Shown: one piece after another, positions 45,353-56,261 of the stretch
Numbering within the stretch: the first letter of the stretch is position 1
Layout: each line of letters opens with the position of its first letter
Notes under the pieces: generated by a model
What the model saw: only the letters and a program-made list of their open reading frames with translations
Database searches by the model: none
Told to the model about the DNA's origin: nothing
Assembly (NCBI GenBank): GCA_037893225.1
Contig: JAZGUH010000057.1
Coordinates: forward strand, 1,116,001 to 1,180,000
Direction of reading: 5' to 3'
Origin: Hippasteria phrygiana
Lineage: Eukaryota; Echinodermata; Asteroidea; Valvatida; Goniasteridae
Length of the DNA stretch: 64,000 nt
Program-made: the position numbers and the translations under genes

Positions 45353-46845
45353 CGTAATCGGCTTCCCGTGTGGTAAGGCATTGCTTCGAAACGGGAAGGA
45401 AAAGGGGGTTTGTCATCTATATCATGTCTACTCCTTGACATTTGTCCAAAATTATTTGTGTGTCCCCGCTTTTGTTGTGTTGTGTTTTGTTTGTGTGCTT
45501 GGGGTTTTTGTTATCAGAAAACGCATTTTGAAGCCTTCCTGAGTCTAGGGAAAGTAAAAACACTCTGTGAATTTTTTATTAATGCTGCAATGGAAGATGC
45601 CTTGTGAGGTTAATCATTTGACTTTCGTTCTCGAAATTACTAAGTGGGTGGTGAAAAGGTCCTGTTTGGCCCTGTTTGTTGACCAGAGCAAAGAACCTTA
45701 TACATGTAGGTTTGACCCGTGCATGGATTGTGTGTGGTAGGGTATTTTGACAAGACGCCAAGAGGTCACTGGCCACAGCATGAACATTTTTTGATGACAT
45801 ACTTCGTCAGTGTAGTGGTTTATGAAACAGGCGGATTTATATACTTGTGTATGTCAAATCAAAGATTTTAATGAATTTGAGATGTCAAATTTGTTTATCT
45901 ACGGCTTCGAAAATAATCGATACAATCTTCTTCAGTTTTCTTGGAAGTTCCAGGCTCCAGAATCATATGATCTGGGAATGCTCAACAAGAAGACTGGAAG
46001 GCTATTTTTTTGTATTTTAAGTTGCCCCAACAAATGCCTCAAATGTGTCAGCTTAAGTTGCTTCGTTATAAAGCCATGGGGTCTTAGAATCACAGTCTTT
46101 GAAGTCCCCGCTCTGATTCAATCCCTCTTGAATGAGAAATTTGTCGCGCTTCCGATACTTTCAATCAGGAGGGATATTTGCCAGACACGTTACGCACAGA
46201 CTATAACAGGGATTCACTGGAGAAATTCTGATCGCCTTCAATAGCAAACAAAACCGTGTGGGGACATCCAACGGCGAGAGCACTAAAGCAGATGAGCAAA
46301 GCAACGACCTTCTGAAGGGTTTAATCCCCACTTCCTCCTAGCACCATGCTGGTCCTATTCCATTGAAAAAAACTGCATGCCACCATCTTCATTCTTTAGT
46401 CTGTATATTGTAAGGTGACGGCAATCCCACAGCTTCCAAACAAATAGTACGCGTGATGATCTGCTTTCACTTTGCAGTCGAACAAACGTCTGCTTTATTC
46501 GTGATGCAGCGACGTGTCGGTGAAAAGAAATTGGTGACACAGGGTCGCATTCCAGCACAATAATTAGGCTTTTTGGACTTTATATTTCACAACAGTCAAC
46601 AGTTGACCAAAGAGTAAGGGTTGTTTTTTCTCTGCGTTACCAATTTCTAGTGTTGTAGTGGAATACCTCAAGTTAAATTTGTGGGTACATGAACAATACA
46701 AGTGGGGGCGCATGTCGTTCGGACGGTGCTGGCCCAAGATTGTGGTTATTAATATTGCTGGCATTGGTCTGCTAGCTTTCTGAACCAAGGAGTGAGGATA
46801 AAATTGTAAAGCGTAAACAACTGATTTGTCTTCTTCACAAAGAAA
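45353..46845. other. Non-coding stretch, no gene recognised
   Basis: A 140-codon plus frame (45822-46244) has no family match and no supporting splice context. Treated as non-coding. Confidence 0.35.
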
Positions 46846-46920
46846 ATTGACAAAAGTGGAGCTTGAACCCTCGACCCCTGGAAAAGCACACAATAATGCT
46901 CTGACTGGGCTCGCCCTTCT
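46846..46920 (-). repeat. tRNA-like SINE fragment
   Basis: On the minus strand, GCGAGCCCAGTCAGAGCAT and GTCGAGGGTTCAAGCTCC resemble box A and box B at tRNA spacing. Confidence 0.45.
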
Positions 46921-47859
46921 GATTTCCTTCTGTTGTGAAAAATACCGGTACTTTACCAACGGGGGGTGTCGCATAGCTCGCGATCGCTTGAATACAGAAA
47001 AGGTCAAACATAATCAATTTGACAGCACAAAATAGGACAATGTACTGTTCAAGTATGTTTCCCCAAATAGTTAATTCGACGGCGAGGGGCAAGTTTCCAC
47101 CCCTCCTTTATACCACTGAATCACGTTCTGAGCAACCTTACTGGAAATTGTTTTCCTCTATCTGGGCCCAATTTCACGAAGCTACTTACCACAGAATAGG
47201 CTTATTGCTGCTCATCAATAGTCATGCCTTGTCCTACTCAGCAAAAACCCATGCAGATACACATTACCCGCTCTGCAAAAAGGGCACATAAGTCGCTGTA
47301 TGCTTTCACGCGTAATGGGCCATTTTATGTGAAGAGAGTGAAAAATTCTTCGAACAAGTGATTTTTAACGGAGATTTGTTTTTCATCTTTGATACCTATA
47401 TTATCCCAGTTTATAACGAAAATCTTTGATTTCAGTGAATATAGTTAGAAAGAGAATGTGTTTGTGTCGAGTGCTTCAATATATTGCTTTGCTTTTGGTT
47501 TTTCTAAATGGCTTGTTTCTCCTTAAGTCATTTCAAGAAATTCCTGAAAACAAACATGCAAATTTCCAAATATCTCGCGAATGCAAAATGCTACAGGCCT
47601 CAGACATATACCATAAGTAAGCTTATAAAATAGCCTTTCCATCTATATATAAAACACTATTTTCAAATTTTGCAACATAATTGCCCTTTTTGCAGAGTGG
47701 GTCACATATGGCATTTTGGGTGCAATATAAGCCAAACTTTTCTGTGCTCAGCAAAACTGTTTTGCATAGCTCCATGAAACTGTCCCCTGAACTCACTGTA
47801 TGTAATGCTGATTTTCGTATTCTTGGGGTTGTGTGCTTTCTCTGGGCTGCTACGTAATG
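46921..47859. other. Non-coding stretch, no gene recognised
   Basis: AT-rich, with no defined element seen. Confidence 0.4.
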
Positions 47860-48260
47860 TCTCCTTTCACTCCCATGACTCAGTATCTATCTCTGCAATA
47901 GGTACATCTAATTGGATACCACACGCCACGCGATGGGATCAGGATATATAGGACAGCATGGGCGGGACCTCCCATCCCGTACGTCGCTACTGATCAGCAC
48001 ACCAATAAACTGTTGCACCCCTCGCTCTGACAAGGGCGTATTGGACCTCGGCTTGTACTTACCGCCAATTAGAGACTATTAGGGGAAATGTGCCTGCAAT
48101 TGCACGCTAATTGGCGGCGTTCCTTTGTTGCTGTCAATATTATCCACTTTTCATCTTGAGTAGGGATCAGGCTTTGTGGTCATGCTTTGAATGATGAATT
48201 CCTTGGAGACTTTCGGACGATTATTGGTTTAGGGTCTAGACAAACACAGGCATGACCCCT
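47860..48260. promoter_or_regulatory. Candidate regulatory block with paired homeodomain-type sites
   Basis: The block has balanced composition and no repeats. ACCGCCAATTAG (48060-48071) and CTAATTGGCGGC (48105-48116) face each other, with CCTTTGTTGCTGTC (SOX-like) just after and CATCTAATTGG (47906) before. Homeodomain proteins bind TAATTG cores. Whether it is functional cannot be told from one sequence. Confidence 0.25.
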
Positions 48261-48479
48261 GCACCTTAATTCATTGTCATAAGGTTCTTCAGTGTGGCGT
48301 GGGGACTGGGAAAGCCATGCACCAGCGTCATGAAAAAGTGTCCGGTGTGAAATAGTGTCCGCTGAGCATGCGAACTACTATTATTATCACTTTTTTAGAC
48401 ACGGTAGCCCATTCAACATAGTGCTGCTTTTCAAGGGGCCGTGTAGAAAAAGAACTTAAGCTTACAAACAAATGACCTT

Positions 48480-49150
48480 AGTAGAAAAAAACTAAAATGA
48501 TGCAAAACTAAAATTATGTAAAACAGTAAGACGCCTTAGTGACGAGTTATTATAATACAAAGCTAAAATAATGTAAAACTAAAGTTATATAAAACTAAAT
48601 CTAAAATTAAAATTAAAATGAACTGAGAAAATACAACAGAAGTCAAAGTTATTATGTGGGAACACAAAATAAGATAAGATAAAAACTAGTATAAAATGAA
48701 CTTAAAGGTGCGAATTAACAAGTAAATAAAAAGGTATAACATTTTTAAAAGAAATATTGCTAAGATCGGTACAAAACAATGGAATAAAATAAAATAATTA
48801 AATTAAATTAAATTAAATAGATGAATCATAAACAAACTTAGTTTAAAATATAGTATCAGTTGCATCACTGTGCTGTGGAGGCGTCATCATCGCGGATTTA
48901 CGCAGCAAAGGAGTTATTAAGTTGCCTTTTAAAGGTTGGCAGATTTGGTAAATTTTGAATATTTGCATTAATGTCATTCCAAGTAATAGCTCCTCTGTAT
49001 TCAAAACTTCTTTTTAATGATTCTGTTTTAGGTTTTGGAAGAGACAATTGAAGGTTACTTCTCCTTAGATTATAGTTATGGTCTGCTACTTTAAATTTAG
49101 TCTGCTACTTTAAAATAGACACCAAGACACTATTTGGCACCAGCTGTTTG
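48480..49150 (-). pseudogene. LINE reverse transcriptase C-terminus and 3' tail, minus strand
   Basis: The minus frame reads ADHNYNLRRSNLQLSLPKPK, then SFEYRGAITWNDINANI and LPTFKRQLNNSFAA followed by TAA at about 48895. H.YNLR, LPxPxT, SFxYRGAxxWN, and LxxFKRxL are standard for the end of CR1/L2-type reverse transcriptases. The A- and T-rich stretch to 48480 is the 3' tail. The RT core is absent (5'-truncated). Confidence 0.8.
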
Positions 49151-49336
49151 TCGTTTTATAACATTTCAGGAAGATTTCTAATTCGTAAGAACTTTTTCAG
49201 GACATCGAAAACTGGCTACCACTAAGAAATATCACACAACACAATTTCACCCGGGTATGATAAAATTAACGGTCCAAGGAAAATTGAAATAGCTCCCCTC
49301 ACCACTCCTTAGAAACCCCTAAACTATCTCCTTTTT

Positions 49337-49533
49337 CAGTGGCGTATCCGGGGGAGGGGCGTGGTGGGGAACTTGCTCCCGGGGACATTTTGCATTTTCT
49401 ACAAGAAATTAAAAGCTCCACCACTTCAAAATTGGTACTTGGTAAATCATGTCACCATTTAAGCACTCGAAAAAAAAAATGTGAGATAAAAAATGAAATG
49501 TTGTCCCCTTAGATACGTCAGTGATATCCCTTT
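49337..49533. mobile_element. hAT-type short element, CAGTGGCGTATCC end
   Basis: CAGTGGCGTATCCGGGGG at the left; the right end AGATACGTCAGTG matches imperfectly. Non-coding. Confidence 0.45.
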
Positions 49534-51109
49534 AGTCCATGCTGGAGATCAGTATTATGGAATCATCTAACAAAACGCCTTAGCCTTTTTATCCGACTTC
49601 AAGTTCTTCAAGTATTTGCCAAAACTTATTTGTTGATGAGCTTCGACCCCATTCAGTTGAATATTTGTACCATGATCCGAATTATATTATATATAATATA
49701 AATGCTTCACAAATCATTAAGGTATCTTGAAATTTAGTCCGTTAGTCAAAAAGCTGATGTCCGGAAATAGGGCACAAGGTCGGACCGCCTAATGTAGCGC
49801 ACATGAACAAGTCTCTCTCAGCTCAGTCCAGCTCGAACGTAATTTGTTTAGGTTAATTTCCGTTGTCCTGAGTCAGAAAATGATATCATTATTTTTTGGC
49901 ACAGTTTCAAAAGGGTTCATCGCGCACTTCAAAATATAATATGGAAATCGTTTCGAAATGACATTTTCTCACTTGCGTCACAAAGAATGTGATTTTTTTG
50001 CTGTACGGTCTATTGAAATTTAGTCCGCAAGTCAACAAGATGATGTCTAGAAATGTTGGCATTTCAAATTGTGTAACATGCTACAAAGTGTAAATTTAAA
50101 ACTTAACATTTATTGAAATGACCAAATCACATTGTTTCCATTGGAGTGCAGTCGAGGCGTAAAATTTGCAATTGCAATTGAGAGGCACTAAGGGTGGCCT
50201 CTTTTGCAGTTTTAAAGCAATAAAAACACTTCTTTCTCCCAATGTTCTAAGGGAGTGGGTGCAAGATGGGGAGCATAAGTGGTGGAGGGGGAAAGGCCTC
50301 AATGGGGGAGTGGCAAGATTAATTGAAATACAATTGTCAGTATCTATTACTCCTCTTCCCGAAAATCTTGAAGGGTTTTTGGGGCAGCAACCGTTTCAAA
50401 TTGGTATTATTTTTTACAATGATTACCGCTACCGTATGCAATGACGATGACGATGCCGACGCCCTTGAAATACTCTGTTCATGATAATTTTGGTCATAAT
50501 ATTCATTAAGTTTTCGCCTTTGCCATTTTGTATTAATTTGAGGTGAAAAGTTGCGAAGATTCTTTTTCAATTTTCAAAGGGTATGATTTTGCTTAGGTGT
50601 CGGAAATACATGCCTTTCACTATAAATAGTGCGTACCTTTTGTTTTTCAATTAATTAACATATTTCCCAAAGGTTGATTTTGGTGGAATTTTTATGGGAG
50701 CTAGAGTTCCAATAAACACATTGCCACTAAAATTTTCCTGTTGTCAGGATCCTCGTTAATATGCGTATTCATGTACATGTACCGCTAAACTTGCTGCCGG
50801 GTTTACAGGACGCTGTCAAGCAGCACTTCATTCACCATGTTGCGCACATGCAAAAAGCTCCGCTTTTGGGTTGGACGAACCCCTCAGTGTCAGGTCAGGA
50901 AGCGGGCTGACAATAAAAACAAACAATCAATATATCGACCTAACATAAAAGTAACACATTTTCATTATCAGAGCTTTCAATTTAAACGACACCCCGTTCA
51001 CTGTTTTTGTTCTTTTTACTTTTGTCGGACCCTGTTATCGGACCCTTCATTACAGGGTCTATGTGTAGGCCGCGCCTATGCTAAGTTTGTTTAAAATCCG
51101 AGGATAAAT
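49534..51109. other. Non-coding stretch with a two-copy repeat
   Basis: TTGAAATTTAGTCCG plus GTCAAcAAGcTGATGTC words occur at about 49730 and again at about 50013. No gene recognised. Confidence 0.4.
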
Positions 51110-51640
51110 TCTTGACCCAAAATCCATGCTCAATATTTGACATTTTGGCTCATGTCACTTGAAACGTGATTAAGTCACGACGTGACTCTTTAACATTCAA
51201 TTTCAGTGGGTCTATGCCAATTTTGACAAAAGAGATCTGATGTTGTTTACAGACGAAAGTGCCAGTTACAATTTATAATGTTCATATTGTGTACAAAGTA
51301 TGTGGCATACTCCAAAGCACGTTTTTTTGTTCAAAACAAATTATAATAATAATAATTCATAGATTTTACGTACTAGTGAAAATATATACCTGCCCACCAA
51401 TTTTCATGGCAATTGAAACTACCCTTACATGTGTAAAAAAAAAACACATTTTGATGACGCCAACATGATGTCACACATTTTTCATATTGGTAAGTACCTA
51501 TGACCTAACAAATCTATTAACAGAAGAATTTCGAAATTAGCATCTTTTGTTGACGGAATATGGCTTAAAATTTCAAAAACACAAACACTCATATAAAATT
51601 GTATCATGACGTCATCATGACGTCTCTCAATTTTCATCTA
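51110..51640. repeat. Second member of the TGACGTCA-rich repeat family
   Basis: Contains GTGATTAAGTCACGACGTGAC, TGATGACGCCAACATGATG and ATGACGTCATCATGACGTC (about 51605), and AATTTGAAAC/ATTTTCAT words like those at 10300-12130. Non-coding. Confidence 0.5.
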
Positions 51641-51928
51641 TAACATGCTGGCGCTCTGATGCCTTTGTATTTCTTGATTTTTAACTGGTAAACGATTGTT
51701 TGACGAATGGTAAACGACTCAACTGAAACATGAAAGGTATGCAAATAAAGAGGAACGGTCACACTTCTATTGATATTTAAATAACAAACCTCATGGAAGA
51801 CTTTGAGAGAAACTTTGATTCGCCGGGGGAATCGCGGGATGAATCGCGGGCTGAATCGCGCCGGGCATAAATCGCGGACCGAAGCGCCGCGGGCTGAATC
51901 GCGGGCTAGCTTCCGACAGGTCGCCATG

Positions 51929-52396
51929 CAGTGGCGGCGCCAGACTGTAAAAATTGGGGGGAGGGGGAGGAGGGGGTGAGGGGGTGGGGGGGGGGGGGTG
52001 GGGGTGGGGTGGGGGAGGGCAAGTGAGGAGCAAATTCATAATTTGGGGGGGGGGCAAGACTGAACAATCCCCGGATTCCCCGGACGTCAACAATCGAAAA
52101 GCGGGGGGGGGGGGGGAGGGTATGCTATAGGGCTTTTCCCAGAGGATTTCAAGTCTTAAATAAGCGGGTCACAATGCAATAAAACTTTTACTACGAGTCA
52201 TTTCTTTTATTTGGTACTTTTCTTCTCATTGATTTGGTACTTTTTTTCTCTATCTGGATTTTCTTGAGGGGGGGGGGGGGGGGGGGACTGGGGGGGGGGG
52301 GGGGGGGGGGGGGCAAGGCCGACGCTTTGGGGGGGGAGGAGGAAATGCTCCCCCATGCCCCCCCCCCCCCCCCCCCCCCCCGTAGCGCCGCCACTG
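51929..52396. mobile_element. hAT-type element with 8-bp duplication, G/C-tract interior
   Basis: The ends CAGTGGCGGCGCCA and (T)AGCGCCGCCACTG are inverted. TCGCCATG (51921-51928) and TCGACATG (52397-52404) flank them; the paralogous locus at 53530-53537 has a single TCGCTATG and no insertion. The interior is long G and C runs without coding sense. Confidence 0.85.
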
Positions 52397-52559
52397 TCGA
52401 CATGCAAAGACTTGCCTATAGGCCAAGACTACCTCCGAATCAAAGAAAGGTTCAGGTGTAGTTCGGTACTCGGCAAAACCCGGGCCGAACTCTGTCAAAA
52501 AGATTGAATGTTTTTGAGAATTTTTTTACCGCGCATGTTTTGAAAAATTTATATTTTTC

Positions 52560-53060
52560 TTTCATATTCATAATTACCACCTTCCTGGGCACACTTTCTG
52601 TTCCAATTATTCATTTAAAAAGGCACTATTTTCAAGAATGTCTGGATATATGAATTTTTCATTTACGTGCCGCACACTTTTTTTCAAAGATGGTATTTCA
52701 AACGAAACTGCGAATTTCCAATATTCTTGAAAACGGTGCCTCTTTAAACGGCTAATTGGAACAGAACCCATTCTTGGAATAAGCCCTTGCTGGTATTAAG
52801 TGTGCCCAGGAGGGTAAAAATTTTATATATAAAAGAAAAATGTGATTTTTTTTCCTAAAACATGTGGGGTACACTTTTACTCAAAGACGGCATTTCACAC
52901 GAAACTGCAAATACCGCATTTCCAGATATTCTCAAAAACGGTGCCTCTTTAAACGGCTAATTGGAACAGAACCCTTTCTTGGAATAAACCCTTGCTGAAA
53001 TTAAGTGTGCCCAGAGGGTAATTGTTAGAAATATAAAAGAAAAATATGAATTTTTCAAAA
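52560..53060. repeat. Tandem plus inverted repeat, about 185-bp unit
   Basis: ACGGTGCCTCTTTAAACGGCT, AATTGGAACAGAACCC and AAGTGTGCCCAG blocks repeat at 52730-52830 and 52935-53020. An inverted relative (TGGGCACACTTTCTG, TTAAAAAGGCACTATTTTC) lies at 52585-52640. Confidence 0.7.
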
Positions 53061-53719
53061 TATGTTAGGTACACTTTCTTTTACACAGAGGCTATTGGTC
53101 TGAACCGAGAGAAATCGGTGTCGAGAAGATGGAGAAATCTTTAAATGGGGCCCTCTCGAAACGAGCAATTATTTTAAACAAATAACCCATAAAACAATGC
53201 TAAAAATAAGATGTATCGCTTTGGTGATATCTATTCTAAAATTTGATGCAAAATTTGATTTGACAATTTGTTGACATTTTGTTTGACATTTTGTTGCATG
53301 AATCTGGCGATTTGTTTTTTTTTAAAACTCCTTTTATTGCATGGGTTCTAGTTTTCAATATGCGGCTGCCCTGGTCGGCCGAATCGCGGGCCCTATTTGC
53401 GAATCGCGGGGAGACAATCGCGGGGTGAATCGCGGGGTGAATCGCGGGGTGAATCGAGGGCTAAATCGCGCCGGGCTTTATCGCAGACCGAAGCGCCGCG
53501 GGCTGAATCGCGGGCTAGCTTCCGACAGGTCGCTATGCAAAGACTTGCCTAACGTCTTGGGCCAAGACTACCTCCGAATCAAAGAAAGGTTCAGGTGTAG
53601 TTCGGTACTCGGCAAAACCCGGGCCGAACTCTGTCAAAAAGATCGAATGTTTTTAAAATTCGGAGGCAATGAGGCTGTTTTATGTCGGGGAGAAAAATAC
53701 ATTCGATTGGTGGGGACGT

Positions 53720-54112
53720 GTTAGGTTTGTAATTTCATTAGGTTTGGGAAATGCATTCGAATCGCAAAAACATGTTAGGTTTGTGAAATTTTATTCGGTT
53801 TTGGAAAATGCATTCGAGTTACAAAAACACGTTAGGTTTGTAAAATTTCATTCGGTTTTGGGAAATGCATTTGAATCGCAAAAACATGTTAGGTTTGTGA
53901 AATTTCATTCGGTTTTGGAAAATGCATTCGAGTTACAAAAACACGTTAGGTTTGTAAAATTTCATTGGATTTTGGAAAAGCATTCGAATCAAAAGGATGT
54001 TCGGTCTGTACAATTTCATTGGGTTTTTAAAAATGCATTAGATTTAAAAACACGTTCGATTTTCAAAATAACATTCCGTTTTAAACATTTTCAAAATAAC
54101 ATTCCGTTTTAA
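53720..54112. repeat. 57-bp minisatellite, about 7 copies
   Basis: GTTAGGTTTGTGAAATTTCA then TTCGGTTTTGGAAAATGCAT repeat with starts at 53720, 53774, 53831, 53888, 53945, 53999 and 54054. Neighbouring copies alternate GAATCGCAAAA and GAGTTACAAAA, so the higher-order unit may be 114 bp. The period is divisible by three and the array is open in one frame, which makes a repeated peptide. I consider this incidental. Confidence 0.85.
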
Positions 54113-54495
54113 ACAAAATATGTTCCAATCTTTTTGACTTTAATTCTGCTTCGTAACTGGGCTGCTATAACCACAGACGGACAGCTTCTTGGAATGAAAA
54201 AAATGTAAAAAGTCACAGTCAGTCACTCCTAGTTGGGGGCTGACCTTGGTGCACAAATAAATGACATAACTTCTGATTGGCTTGACTGATTTTGATGAAA
54301 TATAAACTATTTGTCATGTAAGCAGTTCCCGCATCAGGATCTGTCGAAATCTAGATTCTGAGGTTGCCTGGTTTAGCCTGCACATTTTTTGGGACACCCT
54401 GTAAAATACAATTTTTCAATTGTAATGGATCAAATTTAGGTGTGAATCTAAACAATTTTGACTCATTTTTTTAGTGTTACATTTACAGGTTTACA
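54113..54495. other. Spacer upstream of RAG1-like fragment
   Basis: No element recognised. TTACATTTACAG just before the first ATG of the RAG1-like reading (54496) would serve as a splice acceptor. Confidence 0.35.
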
Positions 54496-55730
54496 ATGGA
54501 GCATGTTGCCAATCTCCAAAAATTGTGTCGCATTTGTGGTGAGAGCATTCAGAAATACAGGAATCGGAACAAACGACTACAACGGTGCTCAGAACAGGCA
54601 GACAAAACGTCACCGTTTTCACGAAGAGACGTACACATGTCAAAAATGACAATTTTTTTCGATTTCGATTTTTTCACTATTTTGCTTTAAAACACTGTAC
54701 TTAACCATTTTGACATGCTTCTGTAAGCAAAACATCATTAATTTCCAAATTACATTAATGATGCAAGGGGCAGGCATCTCGATAATTGCATTTTGCGTTT
54801 TCACGAAGAGACGCGAACATGACTGCCCCTTGAACGCGTACAAAATGTATTGCACGGAAAGGCGTAAAAATAGGTCAACTGAGATTTTCGTTTTCACGAA
54901 GAGACACACATCTTTATTACATTCTCAGCTGCGCGCCCGTAAACACATATAGAAAAACACATTGAACAGAAAGGGCTTCAATGTAGGAAAGTTTTCACGA
55001 AGAGGCGCGCATCTTTACAAATTAATTTAGGCTAATTAACCACCGTGTTAATTATAATTACTGGGTTCACGTGAAAATTCACCTCTCATAGAATCATGTG
55101 AAGGTTTCCCTGCTGCACAAAGTTGTTACAAAGTAGTATTTTTTTGCAGTTTTAAAATTGGAGAAACTACACTTGCGATTATCTCAAAAACGCCTTATCT
55201 TCAAAATCCACGTGTGGTTCTTCGTGAAAACGGTGACGAAAATACTAGACAAATATCACATTGATATTAAACTGGATGAAAAACACAGCCACCCCACCTG
55301 CATATGCCATTTGTGCTATTCAAACCTGTATCTCCCAAAATGCCTTTCAGTTACAATTGACTAGCCTCCCCATCCAGAAACAGGACCTTGCACCATGCAA
55401 CAAAGTCAGCACTATAAAGAAAGGTGGTCGACCCCCCAAGACAAACTATGCCCGTCTTGCAAGCCTCGCCAGAGAAGAGGAAAAAGCTAGAGTGGCTGTG
55501 CAACAGAACTTTGACAATCTGAAGCATATACTTCAACTCTGGAACAGAACTTTCACTCGGTTGATAATTCCTTCCTTTGTCAATCATGCCTTGGCCTACA
55601 CATTCTGAACAGACCAGTGGAAACACCATGTCAACATATTTTCTGCTCAGAATCTCTCCAAAGGCTTTTCCACCAATCATGCTCTTCAACATGTCTCTGC
55701 CCATCATGTATAACAAACAAATCAGTCTGA
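54496..55730 (+). pseudogene. RAG1-like N-terminal zinc-binding region, decayed and interrupted
   Basis: MEHVANLQKLCRICGESI opens at 54496. After the nested foldback element the same frame gives KYHIDIKLDEKHSHP, then CICHLCYSNLYLP. A shift leads to APCNKVSTIKKGGRPPK (about 55390-55440). Another shift leads to CQSCLGLHILNRPVETPC, QHIFC and CPSC (55578-55709). The order CRICG, IDxxxDxxxxHPxxxCxxC, CxxC...GGRPxK and a C3HC4-type RING is that of the RAG1 N-terminal region, as also found in RAG1-like and N-RAG-TP mobile sequences of invertebrates. RING ligands seen: Cys 55578, Cys 55587, Cys 55629, His 55635, Cys 55644, Cys 55698, Cys 55707; the sixth Cys is Ser (55653). No RAG1 catalytic core follows. 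Two frameshifts and one insertion make it a pseudogene. An unrelated RING family with similar spacing is possible. Confidence 0.65.
54610..55235. mobile_element. Foldback/TIR element inside the RAG1-like fragment
   Basis: TCACCGTTTTCACGAAGA at the left is mirrored by TTCTTCGTGAAAACGGTG at the right, and ACG flanks both sides (54607-54609, 55236-55238). GTTTTCACGAAGAGAC recurs in direct orientation at 54615, 54797, 54890 and 54991, and inverted at 55220. CAC-type ends, a 3-bp duplication and subterminal repeats would suit a CACTA-like element, though the ends are not canonical. No transposase. Confidence 0.75.
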
Positions 55731-56261
55731 AGAATCTCCAACCTGCCAAGCAATACCACACTTCTAGATGCAAGGAAGGGCGCCCTTTGTGGACTGTAGG
55801 TGGTGGTTTCTAATTTTCTCCGTTTTTTTTTTTTATTCATTTAAATCCACCCTTTTAGTCATCAATCTTCTAATTTTGAACGTCGTATATGAGGAAATAT
55901 TGGTCCGGGATGCCGATGGACTTGGGATTTATATAATTTGCTTGCGAGGATTAGTGAGAATCTCAACTCTTTCTTACGGTGAATGTGTCTCAGACCTTGA
56001 TTTCCAAGATGGCGATCATCTACAACGTGGTCTTAATGGTAACTATTTCTCTGTATTACTACCGAGTTACGGCTTATTATGGTTACCAGATACAATCAGT
56101 AAATGAAAAGGCCAACAACAAGGACCATGTTGAGTGGCTTCTCAGAACCAGTCGATCTAGGCCGATAGGCCTACCCTTTGCAAATCATAATCTTGGAGTG
56201 TTTCATCTATCATTGATGACGAGAAACGAATTTCGGGCAAGGACCAGGACTAGGGGATTTT
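55731..56261. other. Spacer between RAG1-like fragment and LINE
   Basis: A plus-strand frame at 55979-56281 (TISLYYYRVTAYYGYQ, RPIGLPFANHNLGVFH) leads directly into the LINE and may be its 5' end; not recognised on its own. Confidence 0.35.

Larger units (their letters stand above)
51820..53650. repeat. Segmental duplication, two copies about 1.5 kb apart
   Basis: GAATCGCGGG-type tandem units followed by GCGCCGCGGGCTGAATCGCG, CTAGCTTCCGACAGGTCG and CAAAGACTTGCC..GGCCAAGACTACC..CGGTACTCGGCAAAACCCGG occur at 51820-51928 plus 52405-52510, and again at 53390-53650. The first copy is split by the hAT-type element. Confidence 0.8.

Noticed and set aside
45822..46244. 140-codon plus-strand frame as a gene
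   Set aside because: No recognised motif; surrounding DNA is repeat-derived.
52191..52498. Proline- and glycine-rich peptides
   Set aside because: They are translations of G and C homopolymer tracts inside a hAT-type element.
54496..55730. Complete RAG1-like transposon with RSS-like ends
   Set aside because: No CACAGTG- or CACTATG-type termini, no 5-bp duplication, no catalytic core and no RAG2-like frame found.
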